Source of the DNA: Candidatus Aminicenantota bacterium
GTDB lineage: Bacteria > Acidobacteriota > Aminicenantia > UBA2199
Reading direction: 5' to 3'
Assembly (NCBI GenBank): GCA_020355945.1
Contig: CP070627.1
Location: 2,118,693-2,124,078, forward strand
DNA: 5,386 bases
Shown: one piece after another, positions 1 through 4,952 of the stretch
Layout of the letters: every line of letters starts with the position of its first letter
Position numbering within the stretch: position 1 is the stretch's first letter
Translations under genes and position numbers: made by a program
Notes under the pieces: model-generated
Seen by the model: only the letters and a program-made list of their open reading frames with translations
The model's database searches: none
Told to the model about the DNA's origin: nothing

Positions 1-1
1 C

Positions 2-451
2 CATAAAAAGGCAGGGGTCCCCCATGTAGCGGGGGACCTGTACGGTAAAGGTGGGAGATATGTATTTATATTAAGGGGGGAGAGATGGAAAGGCTATTTA
101 TTAATTGTAGCATTTTTATTTGTTCCTGTATTTTTAATTGGGCTTGAGTCTTCTTTTGCATTATTGCTTTCTTTTTACATCCATATTCGTACAACAACAT
201 TCATTTACTCCTTTATACTCTGGCTAACTCCGCCAATTTTTATCTTTAGGTTATATATATATCATAATTTTTCCTGGTTGTCAACAGTAAAAAAAATTTT
301 TTTTAAAAATTTTTTTCAAAATCCGGGCATAAACTTCCGCATCTCCATTAAAGAGGTTTTTGACCGTCCTTCTGGCAGAAAAATTTTTCGCCCGGAGGCG
401 ATGAAAAAAAAGAAGCCCACGAATTACACGAATGAACACGAATTATTTTAG
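2..451 (+). CDS. C-terminal part of a membrane protein, possibly glycosyltransferase-like (5' end outside window)
   Basis: This frame is open from the left edge to a TAG at 449-451, giving 149 visible residues. The first ~30 are polar and basic (GDLYGKGGRY near residues 11-20). Two strongly hydrophobic stretches follow at about residues 31-60 and 65-87, then a basic tail. Two membrane segments after a polar Gly/Tyr/Arg-rich stretch resemble the C-terminal end of membrane-bound family 2 glycosyltransferases, but no catalytic motif is visible, so that identity is a guess. A TTG at 164 could be read as a start, but it lies inside the hydrophobic region and has no ribosome binding site, so continuation from upstream is more likely. 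The last ~16 residues are encoded by an intergenic-type inverted repeat, and a slippery A8T8A5T7 tract lies at 289-316. The true C-terminus may therefore have been altered by repeat insertion or frameshift. Confidence 0.5.
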   Translation, partial: HKKAGVPHVAGDLYGKGGRYVFILRGERWKGYLLIVAFLFVPVFLIGLESSFALLLSFYIHIRTTTFIYSFILWLTPPIFIFRLYIYHNFSWLSTVKKIFFKNFFQNPGINFRISIKEVFDRPSGRKIFRPEAMKKKKPTNYTNEHELF

Positions 452-490
452 TTTTTTTTCGTGTAATTCGTGTAATTCGTGGGCTTTTTT
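404..490. terminator. Long inverted repeat of the ACACGAAT family; candidate bidirectional terminator
   Basis: Bases 413-433 are perfectly complementary to 466-486 (21 pairs). After a one-base bulge about 8 more pairs follow, closing on a short loop near 443-451. The left arm is preceded by a run of A (404-411) and the right arm is followed by a run of T (485-490), so a transcript from either strand would carry a stem followed by U residues. Within the arms the word ACACGAAT and its variants recur about every 8-10 bases, so this is probably a dispersed intergenic repeat rather than a dedicated terminator. It overlaps the last codons of the upstream open frame. Confidence 0.55.
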
Positions 491-509
491 CATAGGAGGA
501 TTTTTTCTC

Positions 510-538
510 TTGAAATAGTTGCGGATTTTTACTAAAAT
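510..538 (+). promoter_or_regulatory. Sigma70-like promoter for iorAB
   Basis: A TTGAAA -35 box (510-515) and a TAAAAT -10 box (533-538) are separated by exactly 17 bases. Each matches the consensus at five of six positions. It lies just downstream of the inverted-repeat terminator and about 100 bases upstream of the iorA start, which predicts transcription from about base 545 and a leader of roughly 97 bases. The leader holds one small hairpin (593-597 with 601-605), and I see no recognisable riboswitch or operator. Confidence 0.55.
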
Positions 539-630
539 AGATATTAAACAGGACCAGGTGTTTGATGTACTATTTTCAGGGATGTTTTTAAGCGTGAGAT
601 TCACGATATGGCAATAGTAAAGTTATTTAA

Positions 631-636
631 AGGAGG
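631..636 (+). promoter_or_regulatory. Ribosome binding site that fixes the TTG start of iorA
   Basis: AGGAGG lies five bases upstream of the TTG at 642. No in-frame ATG occurs nearby. An ATG at 608 is in another frame and soon reaches a stop. The site therefore decides the non-ATG start. Confidence 0.85.
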
Positions 637-641
637 CCCAA

Positions 642-2243
642 TTGAGCGAAAAAAAGATATTATTACTGGGTGACGAAGCCATAGCCAGAGCAGGTATTGA
701 TGCGGGTGTATCCGGGTTTTACGCCTATCCGGGCACGCCTTCCACTGAAATTATGGAATACGTTCAACACTCCGGGGAAGCGGCGGTAAAAAAAATCCAC
801 AGGCAGTGGTCCGCTAATGAAAAAACAGCGATGGAAGCGGCATTAGGGATGTCTTATGCAGGTAAACGGGCCATGGCTGCCATGAAACATGTGGGACTCA
901 ACGTGGCTGCGGACCCCTTTATAAATTCGGGTATCACCGGTGCCAATGGTGGATTGATCGTGGTTGCCGCAGATGATCCCTCTATGCATTCATCTCAAAA
1001 CGAGCAAGACTCACGATTCTTCGGAACCTTTGCTTTAATCCCCATCCTGGAACCCTCTGCCGGGCAAGAGGCTTATGACATGGTTTTCTATGGCTATGAG
1101 TTATCAGAGAAGTATAAGATACCTGTGTTGTTGAGGATTAGCACTCGTTTGGCCCACAGCCGGTCAGGCGTGGTTACACGTGAGCCACTGCCCCAGAAAG
1201 AATTGAAGCTGCCTGAAAATAAGAGGCAATACGTGCTTCTGCCAGCACTGGCAAGAAAGAGCTATAAACGGCTCTTAAACCTCCAGGAGAAATTCCTGGA
1301 AGAGTCGGAACAGTCTTCTTATAATAGATACCTCACGGGCACTGATAAGCGTCTTGGTATTATTGCTTGTGGATTGGGTTATAACTATTTACGGGAGAAT
1401 TTTGCAGGTGGTGAGTGCCCCTATCCGGTGGTCAAGATCGGTCAATATCCCCCGCCCAAGAAAATGATTGCCAGGTTGGTGGACGAGTGTGAGGAGATTC
1501 TTGTGATTGAAGAGGGACAACCGCTGCTGGAAGAGCGGTTGAGGGGACTGTTGGACAGGGATGTGCAGGTCAGGGGGCGGTTAAGTGGGGACCTGTCCAG
1601 GGACGGCGAATTGAGCCCTAACCTGGTAAGAATTGCCCTGGGAATGGCTGATTTAAAAGGAAGTTCGGTCCCGGGACTCGTGGTTCCCAGGCCGCCCACA
1701 CTTTGTAAAGGATGCCCTCATGTGGACACTTACCTGGCCATTAATGAAGCTGTCAAAGATATTTATGGTGACGGGCATGTGTTTTCAGATATTGGCTGCT
1801 ACACATTGGGTGCTTTGCCCCCTTATGAATCTATCAACAGTTGTGTGGATATGGGAGCCTCTATTTCTATGGCTAAAGGAGCGGCTGATGCGGGATTTTT
1901 CCCTTCATGCTGCGTGATCGGGGATTCCACCTTCACTCACAGCGGCATGACTCCCCTGCTGGATGCAGTGATTGAAAAATCAAATATCGTGGTATTTATT
2001 GCGGATAATTCCACTACTGCTATGACCGGCGGCCAGGCCACCCATGCCTATAAAAGACTTGAAAGTATCTGCCTGGGACTGGGAATTGAAAAAGAACACT
2101 TTCATATTATCAACCCGATACCCAAAAACCACGAAGAGTTCGTGAATATTATCAAAAAGGAAATCGAATATAATGGTCCATCGGTTATTGTTCCCACCCG
2201 GGAATGCGTCCAGGTTCTGCGAAAACGTTCAAAGAAGAAGTAA
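642..2243 (+). CDS. iorA: Indolepyruvate ferredoxin oxidoreductase, alpha subunit (short form without C-terminal ferredoxin domain)
   Basis: This is the large thiamine-diphosphate subunit of the enzyme that converts indolepyruvate and other aryl pyruvates plus CoA to aryl-acetyl-CoA and CO2, passing electrons to ferredoxin. It acts in anaerobic aromatic amino-acid breakdown in the cytoplasm. The 533 residues show the N-terminal pyruvate-oxidoreductase domain (YPGTPSTE at 29-36; conserved Glu60 in ANEK). A central domain follows, then CKGCPH (355-360), SDIGCYTLGALPP (382-394), and the diphosphate/Mg-binding segment starting GDS at 427-429 and ending DNSTTAMTGGQ (455-465). Classical IorA continues into a CxxCxxCxxxC-type 2[4Fe-4S] domain. 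This protein ends about 10 residues after the ECVQ segment (521-524), in a Lys-rich tail, so that domain is absent. No frameshift is evident, so it looks like a natural short form. It is the first gene of an operon with iorB, 18 bases downstream. The TTG start is supported by a strong AGGAGG. Confidence 0.95.
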   Translation: MSEKKILLLGDEAIARAGIDAGVSGFYAYPGTPSTEIMEYVQHSGEAAVKKIHRQWSANEKTAMEAALGMSYAGKRAMAAMKHVGLNVAADPFINSGITGANGGLIVVAADDPSMHSSQNEQDSRFFGTFALIPILEPSAGQEAYDMVFYGYELSEKYKIPVLLRISTRLAHSRSGVVTREPLPQKELKLPENKRQYVLLPALARKSYKRLLNLQEKFLEESEQSSYNRYLTGTDKRLGIIACGLGYNYLRENFAGGECPYPVVKIGQYPPPKKMIARLVDECEEILVIEEGQPLLEERLRGLLDRDVQVRGRLSGDLSRDGELSPNLVRIALGMADLKGSSVPGLVVPRPPTLCKGCPHVDTYLAINEAVKDIYGDGHVFSDIGCYTLGALPPYESINSCVDMGASISMAKGAADAGFFPSCCVIGDSTFTHSGMTPLLDAVIEKSNIVVFIADNSTTAMTGGQATHAYKRLESICLGLGIEKEHFHIINPIPKNHEEFVNIIKKEIEYNGPSVIVPTRECVQVLRKRSKKK

Positions 2244-2261
2244 AGGATAAAGGAGGCAGCA

Positions 2262-2843
2262 ATGAAATGTGATATTGTCCTGGCAGGAGTTGGTGGGCAG
2301 GGGGTTCTTTCCATTGCCACAGTGATTGGTTATGCAGCGGTTGAATCCGGCCTTTATTTAAAACAGGCTGAGGTTCACGGTATGTCTCAAAGGGGGGGTG
2401 CGGTTCTCTCTCATTTACGAATATCGGATAAAGAAATTTTCTCCGAACTGGTACCTGAAGGTGGGGCGCACCTTATCCTGTCAGCCGAACCCATGGAGTC
2501 CCTCAGGTATCTTCCTTATCTTTCACCTGGGGGTTGGATTGTCACCAATTCTACCCCTTACGTCAATATTCCCAACTACCCGGATAGGGAAGCCCTGCTG
2601 GCGGAAATCAGGAAGCAGCCCCATTACCTCTATTTTGATGCGGATACCATGGCAAAAGAGGTGGGGAATCCCCGCGGTGTGAACATGGTGATTTCCGGTG
2701 CTGCTTCTGTCTTCATCGATCTCCCCTTTAAAAAAATGCAAGAGGGCATCCGTATGATCTTTGGAAAAAAAAGTGAAGATATCATCAATAAAAACCTGGA
2801 AGCCCTTAAGGCCGGGAGAAAATATGCAGAAGAAAATCGTTGA
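2262..2843 (+). CDS. iorB: Indolepyruvate ferredoxin oxidoreductase, beta subunit
   Basis: This is the small subunit that pairs with IorA. It belongs to the gamma-type domain family of pyruvate/ketoisovalerate oxidoreductases. At 193 residues it has the usual length for a stand-alone IorB. The N-terminus carries the family glycine motif GVGGQGVL (9-16), then the conserved EVHGMSQRGGAV (37-48) and the late GNPRGVNMVISGAAS region (135-149). AGGAGG at 2251-2256, five bases before the ATG, supports the start. The gene lies 18 bases after iorA on the same strand, so the two are almost certainly co-transcribed and made in equal amounts. The stop at 2841-2843 is 17 bases from the end of the convergent flavoprotein gene, with no visible terminator between. 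No ferredoxin gene follows, so the electron acceptor must be encoded elsewhere. Confidence 0.95.
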   Translation: MKCDIVLAGVGGQGVLSIATVIGYAAVESGLYLKQAEVHGMSQRGGAVLSHLRISDKEIFSELVPEGGAHLILSAEPMESLRYLPYLSPGGWIVTNSTPYVNIPNYPDREALLAEIRKQPHYLYFDADTMAKEVGNPRGVNMVISGAASVFIDLPFKKMQEGIRMIFGKKSEDIINKNLEALKAGRKYAEENR

Positions 2844-2860
2844 GCTTATGACCATAGTAT

Positions 2861-3457
2861 TTATTGATATAATTTTTTGACAATTTCTGCGACTTTTTTT
2901 CCCAGGTTCACTGCAGTTTCGATTCCCATGCGGTCATTTTCAATGCCTTCGGGGATTCCGCTCCACAGCATTCCACCAAAATGGCTGGTGGTTGGACAGT
3001 CCGGTACTACAATCATTCCGTGGATCAAGCAATTTTTCACCAGGTCCATGGCTGCCAGTTCTTGTCCGCCGTGCCTGGATTTCCCTACGGTTAATACCCC
3101 GGCCACCCGGTTTTCAAATTTGAAACCATTTCTGCGGAACACCAGGGAACGGTCCAGGAAGGCTTTCATCAGCCAGGTCACGCCGCCGAAATAAACAGGA
3201 CTGGCATAAATCATTCCCTTTACTCCAGGGTCTTTCAAAACCGGGAGAATGATATGTTTAAAATCATCATCAATGGAGCAATCCAACTGTTTGCGACAGG
3301 CGCCGCAATCCAGGCACCCGGAAAAGGTATATTGGGAAAGGACCAGTATTTGTGAATCCACACTGTTTTTTTCAACCGCTTCCATCGCTTTTTTCAAGGC
3401 AAACAGGGTAGTACTGTTTTCTTTTTTAGGGCTTCCGCATATTCCCAGTACTTTCAT
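2861..3457 (-). CDS. Iron-sulfur flavoprotein of the NADPH-dependent FMN reductase / flavodoxin-like family
   Basis: The predicted 198-residue protein is an FMN-binding electron carrier or reductase with a flavodoxin-like fold. The N-terminus MKVLGICGSPKKENSTT (1-17) is the beta-strand and phosphate loop that holds the FMN phosphate. Cys48, Cys51, Cys54 and Cys60 form a compact CX2CX2CX5C motif. In the archaeal iron-sulfur flavoprotein (Isf) family such a motif ligates a [4Fe-4S] cluster. ASPVYFGGVTWLMKAFLDR (85-103) is the typical second flavin-contact region. I chose the ATG at 3457 over one twelve codons upstream (3493). AAAGGAGGT lies directly before 3457, nothing similar precedes 3493, and the FMN loop begins right after this Met. 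The gene converges on iorB. Its physiological partner is unknown; sharing electrons with the neighbouring oxidoreductase is possible but only inferred from position. Confidence 0.9.
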   Translation of the reverse strand: MKVLGICGSPKKENSTTLFALKKAMEAVEKNSVDSQILVLSQYTFSGCLDCGACRKQLDCSIDDDFKHIILPVLKDPGVKGMIYASPVYFGGVTWLMKAFLDRSLVFRRNGFKFENRVAGVLTVGKSRHGGQELAAMDLVKNCLIHGMIVVPDCPTTSHFGGMLWSGIPEGIENDRMGIETAVNLGKKVAEIVKKLYQ

Positions 3458-3460
3458 GGC

Positions 3461-3469
3461 ACCTCCTTT
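3461..3469 (-). promoter_or_regulatory. Ribosome binding site that fixes the flavoprotein start
   Basis: Read on the minus strand this is AAAGGAGGT, with its AGGAGG core four bases before the ATG at 3457. It excludes the longer open frame starting at 3493, which would place this site inside the coding region. Confidence 0.8.
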
Positions 3470-3505
3470 GATCCTGTAAAATTCACGATTCATATTGAAA
3501 GAGAT

Positions 3506-3534
3506 ATCTTAACTCAAAACCTATCCTTTTGCAA
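3506..3534 (-). promoter_or_regulatory. Possible promoter of the iron-sulfur flavoprotein gene
   Basis: On the minus strand TTGCAA (3529-3534) and TAAGAT (3506-3511) are separated by 17 bases. Each matches the sigma70 consensus at four of six positions. Transcription would begin near 3499, giving a leader of about 42 bases. The match is moderate and the DNA is AT-rich, so chance is a real alternative. Confidence 0.35.
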
Positions 3535-3570
3535 CTTGTTTTTTACCCCTTTAAAAATGTTGGATCCAGC

Positions 3571-3625
3571 GAATACGGAATACGCAAATACGGGCAAATA
3601 CGGGCATCAAATACGGCAAATACGG
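3571..3625. repeat. Cluster of six AAATACGG-type short repeats
   Basis: The word RAATACGS occurs at 3571-3578, 3578-3585, 3586-3593, 3596-3603, 3609-3616 and 3618-3625. Spacing is irregular, 7 to 13 bases. The last copy runs straight into the GGGGACAG arm of the following hairpin. No convincing gene crosses the region, so I read it as noncoding repeat DNA. Confidence 0.7.
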
Positions 3626-3666
3626 GGACAGAAAAAACTTTACCTGGCACCATATCTCTGTCCCCG
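3623..3666. repeat. REP-like hairpin with GGGGACAG / CTGTCCCC arms
   Basis: Bases 3623-3632 (CGGGGACAGA) pair perfectly with 3657-3666 (TCTGTCCCCG) around a 24-base loop. The loop contains CCTGGCACCA (3643-3652). The same ten bases recur at 4577-4586, inside the transposase remnant downstream. REP elements are mobilised by REP-associated tyrosine transposases, so a palindrome near such a remnant fits that relationship. A single copy in this window cannot prove that it is a dispersed element. Confidence 0.55.
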
Positions 3667-3676
3667 GATTTATAAA

Positions 3677-3781
3677 CAAAAGCTTTTGCGGGGGGTTAAG
3701 GGGGGCGGTTTTCTCGAAAAGAGCCCCCCTTATAGGGCATGCCAATGGCTGAAAAAAAAATTTTTTTTTGCAAAAGCCTTT
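3677..3781. repeat. Compound palindrome: GC-rich hairpin nested in AAAGCTTTTGC / GCAAAAGCCTTT arms, with an A9T9 tract
   Basis: CAAAAGCTTTTG (3677-3688) is itself a perfect palindrome. The segment ending at 3689 is also nearly complementary to GCAAAAGCCTTT at 3770-3781, with one extra base, which makes an outer stem. Nested inside is a perfect 10-base inverted repeat, TAAGGGGGGC (3697-3706) with GCCCCCCTTA (3723-3732). Its 16-base loop can pair again (TTTT with AAAA). An exact A9T9 tract lies at 3752-3769. The whole looks like a noncoding dispersed or insertion-like element. On the plus strand the T run lies some 30 bases beyond the GC stem, too far for a simple terminator. Confidence 0.6.
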
Positions 3782-3842
3782 ATATTTTTCTCGATTTGTG
3801 GTAATCATAATGAGTCAGTACCAGGAGATTCAAGAGCATTGC

Positions 3843-4319
3843 ATGGATTTATACGAAGAACTTATCGGTCTTATAGACAGCCTTAGAAAAGCAAGGCTGG
3901 ATTACGCCCTGTGCGGAGGCATCGCCGTAGCTTTTTATGGATATTCCCGTTTTACCAAAGATATCGATATCCTCATCCGGGCCGAAGACCTCGAGCAAAT
4001 CTTGAAAGCGGTTAAAGACCGGGGTTTTTCGATAAAAGGAGGCTTAATACCTTTTGACTGGGGAAAACCATATCAGCGAGAGATCTACCGGATCTCAAAA
4101 GTTGAAGATCAAGAGTTACTGACCCTGGACTTGATTCTTGTTAATAAAAATCTCCAGGATGTCTGGGAGCAACGGGAAGTGTTTGAATGGAAAAATCGAC
4201 AGGTACAGGTGGTTTCACCCGAAGGTTTGATCAAAATGAAACGTCTGGCTGGCCGCGATCAAGATCTTTTGGATTTAAAGAAATTAGGATTCATCGATGC
4301 AGAAGGGTCGGAAGATTAA
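3843..4319 (+). CDS. Stand-alone nucleotidyltransferase-fold protein (MNT / AbiEii-like)
   Basis: The predicted 158-residue protein has a DNA polymerase beta-type nucleotidyltransferase core. CGGIAVAFYGYSRFTKDIDILI spans residues 24-45. The Gly-Gly at 25-26 and carboxylates Asp40 and Asp42 fit the hGG-x(n)-DhD signature, and Asp96 in LTLDLILV is the likely third metal ligand. The C-terminal SPEGLIKMKRLAGRDQDLLDLKKL (125-148) is the helical segment usual in AbiEii- and minimal-nucleotidyltransferase-like proteins. All key residues appear intact, so activity is plausible; the substrate (protein, tRNA or small molecule) is unknown. The start is uncertain. ATG 3843 gives the N-terminus I would expect, with only a weak AAGAG before it. 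ATG 3810 would add 11 residues and has no clear site. The next gene starts 23 bases before this one stops, so the pair is translationally coupled. Toxin, antitoxin and housekeeping roles are all possible. Confidence 0.8.
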   Translation: MDLYEELIGLIDSLRKARLDYALCGGIAVAFYGYSRFTKDIDILIRAEDLEQILKAVKDRGFSIKGGLIPFDWGKPYQREIYRISKVEDQELLTLDLILVNKNLQDVWEQREVFEWKNRQVQVVSPEGLIKMKRLAGRDQDLLDLKKLGFIDAEGSED

Positions 4320-4506
4320 GAGAATTATTCAGGTAGAAATGTCGCCGGAAGCCATTGACCGGCGTCTACTGGATCTGGCTCAACTTTACAAGCTGGGAAT
4401 TGCCATCCAGGATGCCCGCCGGCTGGGCAAAGTTAATGAAACCCGGCTTTCAGAAAACCAGGAACCGGAGGACGGTGCGACAAAACGACAATCCAGTAAC
4501 GCATGA
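4297..4506 (+). CDS. Small basic partner protein of the nucleotidyltransferase; no family recognised
   Basis: The 69-residue frame begins with ATG inside the 3' end of the nucleotidyltransferase gene, preceded by AGGA at 4286-4289 with seven bases of spacing. I do not recognise a family. The N-terminus is basic (KGRKIKR at residues 3-9). A predicted helical centre, SPEAIDRRLLDLAQLYKLGI at about 16-35, has regularly spaced Leu, Ile and Tyr residues. A polar, probably disordered tail follows from about residue 45. There is no signal peptide or membrane segment. The overlap and the absence of a separate promoter suggest co-translation, and the two products may act as a complex. Short partners beside a nucleotidyltransferase are common in toxin-antitoxin modules, but that role is inferred from context only. 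Confidence 0.65.
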   Translation: MQKGRKIKRIIQVEMSPEAIDRRLLDLAQLYKLGIAIQDARRLGKVNETRLSENQEPEDGATKRQSSNA

Positions 4507-4545
4507 TGGGTGAGAAAGGATTAAAATGTCTGATATAATCCCTTG

Positions 4546-4632
4546 ATGAGAAGAGCAAGAATAACCTATCCCGGTGCCTGGCACCACGTAATGAATCGCG
4601 GCTGTGGCGGCAATCCAATATTTTTCGGCCAT
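4546..4632 (+). pseudogene. N-terminal remnant of a REP-associated tyrosine transposase (RAYT, IS200-like Y1 family)
   Basis: The first ~28 codons read MRRARITYPGAWHHVMNRG followed by GGNPIFFG. This is the typical N-terminus of RAYT/Y1 transposases, which open with an R-x-Y-PGA-x-(Y/H)HV-x-NRG segment. These enzymes are normally about 200 residues or more, with a later H-x-H (HUH) motif and a catalytic Tyr. Here resemblance stops near 4632. The frame continues into A/C-rich repeat DNA to 4992 with neither motif, so the protein cannot be active. The first bases, GGTGCC-T-GGCACC at 4573-4585, form a palindrome inside the coding sequence. No terminal inverted repeats of an intact element are visible. 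It lies 39 bases after the partner gene of the nucleotidyltransferase. Confidence 0.75.
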
Positions 4633-4740
4633 CAATCTAAAACCCTTTCCCGGACTAGTACCCTGTCTCATAAATTCTGTTGCCGGTGTTGGCAATATAA
4701 AATCGTACGGAATTTGTCAGCGGTGGTGAAAAAACTAAAA

Positions 4741-4891
4741 ATTACAAAATACAAATCACAAATCCCAAACAAATCCAAAATTACAATGTCCCAAATTACA
4801 AACAGCCCTATCGGGCTTAGAAATACCGTTTGCAGCTTCTCGCCGGAGGCGTTTAGAATTTGTCCGAAGGACACTTCTTTGTTTGTAATTT
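4741..4891. repeat. ACAAATC repeat block and composite palindrome with three stacked hairpins
   Basis: Heptamers of the ACAAATC type run from 4744 to about 4764, with looser copies to 4803. AAATTACAAAC (4793-4803) is perfectly complementary to GTTTGTAATTT (4881-4891). Between these arms lie three small hairpins in a row: AGCCC-TATC-GGGCT (4804-4817), CGCC-GGA-GGCG (4841-4851) and TGTCC-GAA-GGACA (4861-4873). The design resembles a dispersed intergenic palindromic repeat. Any function, as RNA structure or mobile element, is unknown. Confidence 0.6.
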
Positions 4892-4912
4892 GTAATTTTC
4901 CCAGGGGGCACC

Positions 4913-4952
4913 ACTCCATCATTCCAATATTCCAACATTCCATCATTCCAAT
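4913..4952. repeat. Five tandem 8-base units of the ATTCCA(A/T)(T/C) type
   Basis: Units of eight bases follow one another without gaps: ACTCCATC, ATTCCAAT, ATTCCAAC, ATTCCATC and ATTCCAAT. The array stops abruptly at 4952. It is simple-sequence DNA prone to copy-number change. Confidence 0.75.

Noticed and set aside
16..38. Perfect 8-base stem GGTCCCCC / GGGGGACC with a 7-base loop near the left edge, a possible terminator or REP
   Set aside because: It lies inside the frame that is open across the left edge, and no T run follows it. Chance or coding constraint is enough to explain it.
71..80. TTAAGGGGGG shared with 3696-3705 as a possible dispersed repeat
   Set aside because: The match covers only ten low-complexity bases and the flanks differ, so chance cannot be excluded.
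164..451. A separate 95-residue gene starting at the TTG at 164
   Set aside because: The same frame is open back to base 2, the TTG is in the middle of a hydrophobic stretch, and no ribosome binding site precedes it. It is better read as the end of a longer protein.
3571..3625. AAATACGG array as a CRISPR
   Set aside because: Units are 8 bases with 0-5 base gaps. There are no spacers of 25-40 bases, no long repeats and no cas genes.
3536..3886. Plus-strand 116-residue and minus-strand 85-residue frames across the repeat island
   Set aside because: They consist of translated AAATACGG repeats, G/C hairpins and A9T9. The plus-strand frame also overlaps the better-supported nucleotidyltransferase gene.
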